The translations under genes and the position numbers were made by a program. Under the pieces are notes generated by a model. That model searched no databases, was not told where the DNA came from, and saw nothing but the letters and a program-made list of their open reading frames with translations. Below, piece after piece: positions 8,078-14,924 of a stretch of DNA of 40,465 nucleotides. Origin of the DNA: Acidobacteriota bacterium (GTDB taxonomy: Bacteria; Acidobacteriota; Terriglobia; 20CM-2-55-15); NCBI GenBank assembly GCA_023265365.1, contig JAHFTY010000010.1, positions 4,885-45,349 on the forward strand. Reading direction: 5' to 3'. The stretch's first letter is position 1. Each line of letters begins with the position of its first letter.

Positions 8078-8878
8078 ATGAATCGATTGGCTCTTCTACT
8101 GGCACTGGTTCTGATCGCCGTTCCTGTCTTTGCACAGGAAGGCGGCGCCGGCGACGGCGGCTTTGGCGGGCTTCTGGGTATGGGCGACGCGCCGCGAAAC
8201 AACAATGCGCCCCCGCCGGACCGGCTGGTGCAGCTCCGCAAGATTCTTCTCGATGCGAACGTTCCTTTGAACAAGGATCAGGAAAAAGCCCTCAGCAACA
8301 TGCTCGAGAAGGACATCAAACAGTACACGGCCGATCTTGAGAAGAAGTTTCCCACGGAAGTCGCGGCCGCTCGCGCGACAGCCGAAGGAGCGCCCGAGGG
8401 AGCGGTTCCTGCGGGCCGGCCCGGTGCAGGCGGCCAGGCTGGCGAACGTGGTGGTGGCCGAGGCTTTGGCGGCGGTCGCCGGGGCGGCGGAGTTCCTCCC
8501 AACAGCCCGTTGGGGCTCGAAATGACTCGTCTCAACACCGAGCTTCAAAACAAAGTGACCGCGGCCCTGAAGCCCGAACAGCAGGCCGCCTTCAAGAAAT
8601 TCCAGAACGATCAGGTCAAGAGAGCCGGCGGGTTCGGGGCATTGAAGCTCATCATGCAGGAAGCCGGCACGGCGCTCAGCGCCGATCAGGAGGCCCAGAT
8701 TCAGGCTCTCTATGCGGAGGAGAATCGGCAGCGCCAGCAGATTATCCGTGAATCTCAGGGGCAGCCCGACAGAGCCAGGCTGGATGCCCTGACGGCCGGG
8801 ACGATGTTGAAGGTGACCAAGATCCTTACCGCGGACCAGAAAAAGTTCTTCCTGGACGCCCTCAAAAAGCAGCAATAG
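8078..8878 (+). CDS. Secreted protein with four LTxxQ-like motifs (tandem Spy-like) and Gly/Arg-rich insert
   Basis: 266 residues with a clean signal peptide (MNRLALLLALVLIAVPVFA, then QEGG). Two helical segments each carry a pair of LTxxQ-like motifs: PLNKDQEKAL (about residue 68) and ALKPEQQAAF (about 166), then ALSADQEAQI (about 205) and ILTADQKKFF (about 252). This suggests two Spy/CpxP-like units. Between the first and second motifs lies a Gly/Arg/Ala-rich low-complexity insert (about residues 106-140), similar in composition to the insert in the receptor just upstream. AAGGGG lies eight bases before the ATG. I infer a periplasmic or surface protein acting with the receptor; no specific function is recognised. 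A strong hairpin separates the two genes, so expression may be uncoupled or attenuated. Confidence 0.72.
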   Translation: MNRLALLLALVLIAVPVFAQEGGAGDGGFGGLLGMGDAPRNNNAPPPDRLVQLRKILLDANVPLNKDQEKALSNMLEKDIKQYTADLEKKFPTEVAAARATAEGAPEGAVPAGRPGAGGQAGERGGGRGFGGGRRGGGVPPNSPLGLEMTRLNTELQNKVTAALKPEQQAAFKKFQNDQVKRAGGFGALKLIMQEAGTALSADQEAQIQALYAEENRQRQQIIRESQGQPDRARLDALTAGTMLKVTKILTADQKKFFLDALKKQQ

Positions 8879-8885
8879 AGCATGG

Positions 8886-8935
8886 ATTCGGTGTGAGGCC
8901 CCGGATTCCTGATGAAACAGGGCCTGCCACCGAAT
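8886..8935. repeat. Imperfect inverted repeat resembling the 14.9-kb element
   Basis: The arms ATTCGGTGTGAGGCCC and GGGCCTGCCACCGAAT pair with two mismatches around an 18-base loop. The left arm resembles the start of the arm at 14849 (ATTCGGTGTCAGGCACC). It lies between the secreted-protein gene and lysA and may also stop transcription, though no T-run follows. Confidence 0.5.
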
Positions 8936-8948
8936 TCATCCGCGGTTC

Positions 8949-8954
8949 TATAAT
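8949..8954 (+). promoter_or_regulatory. TATAAT -10 box directly before lysA
   Basis: A perfect TATAAT lies five bases before the lysA ATG, so transcription would start at or next to the A of the start codon. No Shine-Dalgarno and no good -35 hexamer are visible, which suggests a leaderless mRNA. Confidence 0.5.
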
Positions 8955-8959
8955 GCGCC

Positions 8960-10195
8960 ATGCATTTCTTCGATTATCGCGTCGGCGAGTTGCACTGCGA
9001 GGAAGTTCCCCTTCACCGCATTGCCGATGAAGTCGGCACACCCGCTTATGTTTATAGCCTTCGAACGCTTGAGCGTCATGTTCGCGTTTTCGACGAGGCT
9101 TTCGAATCCGCCCCTCATCTGATCTGCTACGCCGTCAAAGCCAACTCCAATATCGGTATCCTGCGCCGGTTCGCCTCGTGGGGAACGGGCTTCGACATCG
9201 TCTCCGGAGGAGAGTTGTTTCGCGTTCTCCGGTCCGGCGGCGCGGCCGAAAAGGTCATTTTTTCCGGAGTCGGCAAAACGGCGGACGAGGTTCGGTACGC
9301 CCTCGAATCCGGCATCCTCTTTTTCAACGTTGAATCGAATGGCGAACTCGACGTGATTCAGGAAGTCGCCAGCTCCGTGGGGAAACGCGCGCGCATTTCG
9401 ATCCGAACGAATCCGAACGTCGATCCCAGGACCCATCCCTATATTTCGACCGGTCTGAAGAAAAACAAGTTCGGGGTCGCGCTGGAAGAAGCCGGACAGC
9501 TCTATGAGCGCGTCCGAACGATGCCCAACTTGGAGGTCGTTGGCGTGTCCTGCCACATCGGTTCGCAGATTACGGATCTTGAACCCTTTAAAGAGGCGCT
9601 CCAGGCTCTGCGCACGTTTGTTGTAACGCTTAAGTCGAGCGGTATCACCCTGCAGTACCTGGATTTCGGTGGAGGACTGGGAATCAGCTATCGGGGCGAG
9701 GAGCCGCCTTCGCCGTTGAATTACGCCTCCGTGGTGATTGAAGCGACACGCGATCTCGGCCTGACACTCATTCTGGAGCCCGGGCGCGTCATTGTGGGGA
9801 ATGCGGGGGTGCTGGTGACGCGGGTGCTGTTAAAGAAGGACCAGGGCGGAAAAAACTTCGTCATTATTGACGCGGGGATGAACGATCTCATCCGCCCTGC
9901 GCTTTACGGCTCCCATCATGAAATCTGGCCTGTGCGCGAAACGACCGAACGCGAGGTTGCCGATGTGGTCGGGCCGGTCTGCGAATCCGCCGACTTCATT
10001 GCCCAGGAGCGCGAAGTCCCGGTCGTTCATCGGGGCGACCTGGTCGCGGTGATGAGCGCGGGCGCCTACGGTTTCAGCCTCTCTTCCAATTACAACTCGC
10101 GGCCGCGCGTGGCTGAGGTCCTGGTCGAGGGAGACCGCTACTCCGTCATCAGAAGACGCGAGACCTACGACGACCTGGTTCGCCTCGAACAGTAA
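8960..10195 (+). CDS. lysA: Diaminopimelate decarboxylase
   Basis: A 411-residue PLP enzyme of fold type III that removes CO2 from meso-diaminopimelate to give L-lysine, the last step of lysine synthesis, in the cytoplasm. The PLP lysine is in YAVKANSN (Lys60). Further signatures are FDIVSGGEL, SCHIGSQITD, the glycine-rich LDFGGGLGI, EPGRVIVGNAG, and the substrate-binding CESADF with AYGFSLSSNYN near the C-terminus. The length matches the family (about 410-420). The start at 8960 has no ribosome site, but a TATAAT lies five bases upstream. No other lysine gene adjoins it; the second receptor gene follows about 95 bases downstream. Confidence 0.96.
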   Translation: MHFFDYRVGELHCEEVPLHRIADEVGTPAYVYSLRTLERHVRVFDEAFESAPHLICYAVKANSNIGILRRFASWGTGFDIVSGGELFRVLRSGGAAEKVIFSGVGKTADEVRYALESGILFFNVESNGELDVIQEVASSVGKRARISIRTNPNVDPRTHPYISTGLKKNKFGVALEEAGQLYERVRTMPNLEVVGVSCHIGSQITDLEPFKEALQALRTFVVTLKSSGITLQYLDFGGGLGISYRGEEPPSPLNYASVVIEATRDLGLTLILEPGRVIVGNAGVLVTRVLLKKDQGGKNFVIIDAGMNDLIRPALYGSHHEIWPVRETTEREVADVVGPVCESADFIAQEREVPVVHRGDLVAVMSAGAYGFSLSSNYNSRPRVAEVLVEGDRYSVIRRRETYDDLVRLEQ

Positions 10196-10207
10196 CCGAT
10201 TCTTAAT

Positions 10208-10236
10208 TTGCCGCTCCATTCCGCGACAGGTAAGAT
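10208..10236 (+). promoter_or_regulatory. Possible sigma-70 promoter for the second Oar-like receptor
   Basis: TTGCCG, a 17-bp spacer and TAAGAT are placed to give a leader of roughly 45 bases before the ATG at 10290, which has GGAGG five bases upstream. The match is four of six bases in each hexamer. Confidence 0.4.
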
Positions 10237-10289
10237 TTAATCGCTTTTGAACGTATGGGTGGGATCTAACAGCTTGTCTGGAGGTTTAC

Positions 10290-13200
10290 ATGAAACGGAT
10301 TTTCACACTGCTCTTCTTCCTATGTCTGACACGATGTCCGGACATCTTTGCACAGGCTGCTGGTTTCGGAAATATCTCCGGCGTCGTCCATGACGCGACG
10401 GGCGCGCGAGTTCCGGGAGCCAGCGTAACGATTACCAACGAATCGAAGGGAATCGTCCGAAACCTCATTTCCAACGAAGTGGGACTGTTTTCGGCGCCCG
10501 CTCTTGTACCGGCGTCCGGTTACGCGGTGACGGTGAAACTGACCGGATTTTCCGACTACAACGCAAAGAACATTGACCTGCAGGTCGGTCAGGAGATCAG
10601 CCTGGATATCGAACTCGGCGTCGCCGGCGCAACGACCGAATTGAGCGTGGTTTCCGAAGCGCCAATCGTCGACACGTCCAAGGTTGACGTTTCACAGGTC
10701 GTCAACAGCACGCAGATCCAGGAACTGCCAATCAATGGCCGCCGCGTCGACTCCTTTGTTTTGCTGACGCCGGCCGTGGTTCCCGACGGCACATTTGGAT
10801 TGTTGAGCTTCCGCGGAATTGCGGGAGGCAACTCCTTCCTCACGGACGGAAACGACACGACCAATCAGTTTTACAACGAGAATGCGGGACGCACCCGCAT
10901 CTCTTCGCAGATCTCGCAGGATGCGGTTCAGGAGTTTCAGGTGCTGACCAACGGATACTCTGCCGAATTCGGCCGGGCTTCCGGGGGCGTGGTGAACACC
11001 GTTACCCGCAGCGGAGGCAACACCGTTCACGGCACCGGTTACTGGTTCTTCCGCAATCAATCCCTCAATGCCCGCGACCGCTACGCAACGGTCAATCCGG
11101 ACGAGAAACGCAATCAATTCGGCGGAAGTGTTGGCGGACCGGTTGCGAAGGACAAGTTGTTCTACTTCTTCAACGTCGAGTTCACGCGAAGGAATTTCCC
11201 GCTCGTTAACCGCCTCATCAATCCTCAGTTTTTTGATGGAAACGGTAATTTCCTCCAGACGTGCGCCGCGCCGGCCACCGCCGCCCAATGCGAAGCGGCA
11301 CGGCGATTCCTCGATCGGCAGTTCCAGACTCTTCCTCGAACGGCAAACTCCGAATTGGGTTTTGGAAAAGTCGATTGGCTGGCCGACGAGCGCAACACCG
11401 TCAGCCTGAGCTTCAACGGTTTGCGATGGCTTTCTCCCAACGGAATTCAGACCCAGGCGGTTCTGACGAATGGAAACGGCATCGGTAACAACGCCAATTC
11501 CACCGTGCGAACCCGATATGGGCGCGCATCCTGGACCAATATTGTGACGAACAGCATTGTGAATGAACTTCGTTTTGGCTGGTTCAAGGACCGGCTCTAC
11601 GACTACGTGAATCCCGATCTGATTCCGGCCCAGACCGGGACCGTCGGTCTTTCGGTCGCCGGACAGTCGAATCTGGGGACGGCCACCGACTACCCGCGTT
11701 TGAATCCGAGCGAGCAGCGATTCCAGATTGCCGACAGCATGAGCTGGACCCGCGGATCGCACAACATGAAGTTCGGGTGGGACGTCGCCACCACGCAGGA
11801 CTACCTCGATATTCTGCGCAACCGCGCAGGGTCGTACTCCTACGGCACCTGGACCAACTTCGCGCTGGATCTCACCGGCAACACCACCGGCACGAAACGG
11901 TGGCAGTCGTTCTCACAGACGATCGGAAACCCGATCCTCGATTTCCGCACGTCGGATTACGCGTTCTTTGGGCAAGACCAGTTCCGCGCGACGAGCAAGT
12001 TGACCCTCAATTTCGGTCTCCGCTACGACTACAGCGACCTGCCTCAGCCGAAGGTCGTCAATGCCAACTATCCTCAGACGGCGAAGATCCACAAGCCGAA
12101 CAAGAACTTCGCTCCCCGCTTTGGGTTTGCCTACTCCGTGGCCGACAAGACGGTCTTACGCGGCGGGTACGGAATGTTTTACGCGAGGTTCCAGGGCGCT
12201 CTGGTTCAAACGCTCTTCCTTGCCAACGGCGTGTATCAACCCGCTGTTTCGCTTAGCGGCGCAAACGCGTCCGATCTGGCGGCCGGCCCGGTTTTTCCGA
12301 ACAGGCTGCCGCTGAATGCAGCGAACCTGCCAACGGGCAGCGTGGACATCACGTTCGCTTCGCCGGATTTCCGCAACCCATATACGCAGCAGGCGGATCT
12401 GGCGGTCGAGCGGCAACTGACGGGCAGCACGTCGCTCACGCTGAATTACATCTGGAGCCGTGGCGTTCAGATCACGACAAACCGAGACGTGAATATCGGC
12501 GCTCCGGGACCGACGGTCACCTATCGAGTCAACGATGCGAGCGGTAACCAGGTGGGTTCCTACACGACCGAAACCTATCGACTGGCGAATCGCGTCGATA
12601 CCCGCTATCGCCGCGTGATTCAGGTCGAAAATGGCGGCCGCAGCTATTACGACGCTCTTGCGGCCCAGTTGAAAAAACGCATGTCCAAAGGTGTCGAAGC
12701 TTCGGTTGCATACACGTATTCCCACGCCATCGATACGGCGAACATGGGCGGCGGAAGCAATGCGTTGTTCTTCGACACCCTTCGGTCGACAGCGAATGGA
12801 AGCTACAGTCAGGATAAAGGCTCGTCGAGTCTGGATCAGCGTCATCGTCTGGTATTCACGAGCATCCTTCAGCCGACGTTCTCCCACAACGACTCGGCCG
12901 CTGCGAAATTCCTCATCAACAACTGGCAACTGACGCAGATCACCACCGCAGCCTCGCCTCAGCCGGCAACCACGACGATCCGCGTCGTGACTTCGCCGTT
13001 TGCCGGGGCAGCCTTTACCACCACGCTCAACGGTTTTGGAGGAAGCAACCGTATTCCCTTCGAGCCGTTCTCCAATCTGGACATCGATAGGGTGTTCCGA
13101 ACGGACGCCCGGATCAGCAAGCTCCTGCCGTTCAACGACCAGGTGAAGTTGTACGTGAACTTCGAAGCGTTCAATGTGTTCAACCATGTTTCCAATACTT

Positions 13201-13346
13201 TTGTGAACACGGAGAAATACTCGGCAGGCAACAACACTCTCGTTCTCACGCCGAGCAACGGTCTCGGTGTCGGCAACCAGTCCCAGGGATTCCCCGACGG
13301 CACCAACGCCCGCCGCGCCCAATTCAGCATGCGGCTGGTTTTCTAG
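10290..13346 (+). CDS. Oar-like TonB-dependent receptor family protein
   Basis: 1018 residues. The signal peptide MKRIFTLLFFLCLTRCPDIFAQ is followed by a carboxypeptidase-regulatory-like domain at about residues 28-115 (GNISGVVHDATGARVPGASVTI). A plug region contains VVNSTQIQELPINGR, a stretch seen in many acidobacterial receptors, then SFLTDGNDTTNQFYNENAG and YSAEFGRASGGVVNTVTRSG. The barrel has the familiar SVGGPVAKDKLFYFFNVEF and ends NARRAQFSMRLVF, with a terminal Phe. The length is usual for the family. The Shine-Dalgarno GGAGG decides the start at 10290. Likely an outer-membrane importer or binder of large molecules, ligand unknown. It is monocistronic here, with a hairpin just downstream facing the convergent anti-sigma gene. 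Confidence 0.92.
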   Translation: MKRIFTLLFFLCLTRCPDIFAQAAGFGNISGVVHDATGARVPGASVTITNESKGIVRNLISNEVGLFSAPALVPASGYAVTVKLTGFSDYNAKNIDLQVGQEISLDIELGVAGATTELSVVSEAPIVDTSKVDVSQVVNSTQIQELPINGRRVDSFVLLTPAVVPDGTFGLLSFRGIAGGNSFLTDGNDTTNQFYNENAGRTRISSQISQDAVQEFQVLTNGYSAEFGRASGGVVNTVTRSGGNTVHGTGYWFFRNQSLNARDRYATVNPDEKRNQFGGSVGGPVAKDKLFYFFNVEFTRRNFPLVNRLINPQFFDGNGNFLQTCAAPATAAQCEAARRFLDRQFQTLPRTANSELGFGKVDWLADERNTVSLSFNGLRWLSPNGIQTQAVLTNGNGIGNNANSTVRTRYGRASWTNIVTNSIVNELRFGWFKDRLYDYVNPDLIPAQTGTVGLSVAGQSNLGTATDYPRLNPSEQRFQIADSMSWTRGSHNMKFGWDVATTQDYLDILRNRAGSYSYGTWTNFALDLTGNTTGTKRWQSFSQTIGNPILDFRTSDYAFFGQDQFRATSKLTLNFGLRYDYSDLPQPKVVNANYPQTAKIHKPNKNFAPRFGFAYSVADKTVLRGGYGMFYARFQGALVQTLFLANGVYQPAVSLSGANASDLAAGPVFPNRLPLNAANLPTGSVDITFASPDFRNPYTQQADLAVERQLTGSTSLTLNYIWSRGVQITTNRDVNIGAPGPTVTYRVNDASGNQVGSYTTETYRLANRVDTRYRRVIQVENGGRSYYDALAAQLKKRMSKGVEASVAYTYSHAIDTANMGGGSNALFFDTLRSTANGSYSQDKGSSSLDQRHRLVFTSILQPTFSHNDSAAAKFLINNWQLTQITTAASPQPATTTIRVVTSPFAGAAFTTTLNGFGGSNRIPFEPFSNLDIDRVFRTDARISKLLPFNDQVKLYVNFEAFNVFNHVSNTFVNTEKYSAGNNTLVLTPSNGLGVGNQSQGFPDGTNARRAQFSMRLVF

Positions 13347-13357
13347 AACGATTTCGT

Positions 13358-13385
13358 GACGCGCCGGCTCGATCGCCGGCTCGTC
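13358..13385. terminator. GC-rich hairpin between convergent genes
   Basis: GACGCGCCGGC pairs with GCCGGCTCGTC (one mismatch) around a TCGATC loop, 12 bases after the receptor stop and 23 bases beyond the end of the convergent anti-sigma gene. It could end transcription from both sides; the T-run is poor. Confidence 0.5.
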
Positions 13386-13408
13386 GCGAAGCCCTTGTCT
13401 GCTTGCTG

Positions 13409-14242
13409 TTACTTCTGAATTCCAAGAGCTGTAAGAGCCGATTGGACTGAGCGGAGAAGGCGGGAAGACTCGTCCCGCAGGGATCCGCGGAACGCAATGG
13501 TCCCATTGGCGTCGACAACGACGATATCGCCGGCTTTGCCGCCCAGAAGTTGCGAGCCCTGATTCACCGCCGAAGGAAAAGTGGTATTGGCAGGTTTGAC
13601 TTCCCGGTCCTCGGAGATTCCCAGAACGCGTATTTTCGTATTCGCGCTAACAGACTTGTAGACCCGTTCAAGGTTCGCCGCAGTTTGCGGATCTTTGGAA
13701 TCCCACACACCGAAGATCAGAACATATCCCCGGTAATCGTTCAGCGTGCGCGAATACCCTGCCAGGTCGGTGACCAGAAATTCGGGAGCCTGCCTGTCGG
13801 CCTGACGCGCCTCGCGCGGAACACTCGACGGCCGGTCCGGCACAGTTGCTTCGGGTTTGGCCCGGCCGGTGACCGCGCCGGGATTCTGGATTTTGGGGGA
13901 TGTTGCGGGCTCGGGCGCAGGAATCTTGGATGTCATCGCCGGCGGAGCAGGAGTGCCCGGCGTCGAGGCCGGTTGACGAACCTGCGCGACGATCAGAAGG
14001 AGCGCTGCGGCGATCGCTGTTCCGAAAGCTCCAATCAGGACCGGCGAACGCCGCCGTTTTGGGCTTCGGGCGATGGCGAGGTCATATTCGAAGACCTGTT
14101 TCACCATGGGGTCGATCGCTCTCAGGCTCTCGATCTGTTCCCGGCAATGGGCGCAGACGGCCAGGTGGCCTTGGGCGAGCCGGTCGTCTTCGAAGGCCAG
14201 GCGTTCGAGGTTTTCTTCGATCCAATGACAGTCGACGTTCAT
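13409..14242 (-). CDS. Zinc-finger anti-sigma factor fused to a cysteine-less thioredoxin-like domain
   Basis: 277 residues. The N-terminus carries the zinc anti-sigma motif H26-x3-C30-x2-C33 (GHLAVCAHCREQ). One membrane helix lies at about residues 66-88, followed by a Pro/Ala-rich linker. The C-terminal 125 residues look like an AhpC/thioredoxin fold (APEFLVTDLAGYSRTLNDYRG, then VLIFGVWDSKDPQTA). The place where a redox enzyme has WCxxC reads WDSKD, so no catalytic cysteines remain. The start overlaps the stop of the ECF sigma gene (ATGA), the standard pairing. I infer that the cytoplasmic finger binds the sigma factor and the periplasmic domain senses a signal. What it senses is unknown; redox catalysis is ruled out by the missing cysteines. 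Confidence 0.78.
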   Translation of the reverse strand: MNVDCHWIEENLERLAFEDDRLAQGHLAVCAHCREQIESLRAIDPMVKQVFEYDLAIARSPKRRRSPVLIGAFGTAIAAALLLIVAQVRQPASTPGTPAPPAMTSKIPAPEPATSPKIQNPGAVTGRAKPEATVPDRPSSVPREARQADRQAPEFLVTDLAGYSRTLNDYRGYVLIFGVWDSKDPQTAANLERVYKSVSANTKIRVLGISEDREVKPANTTFPSAVNQGSQLLGGKAGDIVVVDANGTIAFRGSLRDESSRLLRSVQSALTALGIQK

Positions 14243-14793
14243 CTTCTTTTTTTCGTCCGGAGCGTTGCGTTCAGCCGTTTGCGGGCATAGAAGATCCGCG
14301 ATTTCACGGTGCCTTCCGGAATTTCCAGAACAGCCGCAATTTCGGGGACCGTCATGCCGTCGACGGCGAGCATCATGAGCGGCAGCCGAAACTCGTCCGG
14401 CAGCCGCTTCACGTGTTTGCGCACGTCCAGCATCCTTTCTCGATCAAATTCGCGCAGCGGGTCGGGCGGATCGTATTCGTGGATGGTCCCATCGTCGGAC
14501 GGAAATTCCATGTCGCCAAAGAAGACCCATCGCTTCAGACGTCGAGCCACGCTGCGATGATGGTTGATCGCGACCCGTACCACGATCCGCGACAGCCAGA
14601 TGCGCAGCGGACAGTCACCTCGAAACCCCTTCATGCCTCGATAACCGCGCAGGAGAGCTTCCTGAACGACGTCCTCGGCATCGCTCGGATTCCGGGTGGA
14701 CGCCACCGCGATCTGAAGCAGGAACGGACGGCATTCGCGTGCGGCCGCTTCGAAGTCGATTTCTTCGCCTGCCCTCTTGGCTACGGGAGTCAC
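14239..14793 (-). CDS. ECF-family RNA polymerase sigma factor
   Basis: 184 residues with region 2 (RNPSDAEDVVQEALLRGYRGMKGFRGDCPLRIWLSRI, about 34-70) and region 4 (LPDEFRLPLMMLAVDGMTVPEIAAVLEIPEGTVKSRIFYARKRL, about 130-175). Regions 1 and 3 are absent, so this is an ECF sigma factor. The final residues RTKKRR precede a stop that overlaps the start of the zinc-finger anti-sigma gene. The start used is a GTG at 14793 without a clear ribosome site, so the first few residues are uncertain. A large inverted repeat lies 50 bases upstream, which may separate this pair from the TPR gene transcribed in the same direction. Confidence 0.92.
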   Translation of the reverse strand: MTPVAKRAGEEIDFEAAARECRPFLLQIAVASTRNPSDAEDVVQEALLRGYRGMKGFRGDCPLRIWLSRIVVRVAINHHRSVARRLKRWVFFGDMEFPSDDGTIHEYDPPDPLREFDRERMLDVRKHVKRLPDEFRLPLMMLAVDGMTVPEIAAVLEIPEGTVKSRIFYARKRLNATLRTKKRR

Positions 14794-14836
14794 CCGGCCA
14801 TCGTTGTCTGTTGGTAGGACACTGTCAAGTGGGTAC

Positions 14837-14924
14837 TGGTTCAGACAAATTCGGTGTCAGGCACCACTGACACCTTTAGGAGCAAGTGGTGTCAGTGGTG
14901 CCTGACACCGAATTTGTCATGGTT
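14837..14924. repeat. 31-bp perfect inverted repeat (MITE/REP-like) with possible 5-bp target duplication
   Basis: Arms of 31 bases (14844-14874 and 14888-14918) are exact reverse complements around a 13-base loop. Each arm starts GACAAATTCGGTGTCAGG from the outside. Inside each arm GGTGTCA and TGACACC form a smaller nested palindrome. TGGTT occurs on both outer sides (14837-14841 and 14920-14924), as a target-site duplication would. The right arm runs into the stop codon of the TPR gene. No open reading frame is present, so it would depend on a transposase elsewhere. Confidence 0.85.

Noticed and set aside
13409-14242. Active thioredoxin or peroxiredoxin
   Set aside because: The fold section lacks cysteines at the active-site position, so it is not called a redox enzyme.
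14806-14828. TTGACA (minus strand, 14823-14828) as -35 box of the ECF sigma gene
   Set aside because: At 17 bp spacing the -10 would be AACGAT, only three of six matches, and the TTGA is better explained as the stop codon of the pre-insertion TPR frame.
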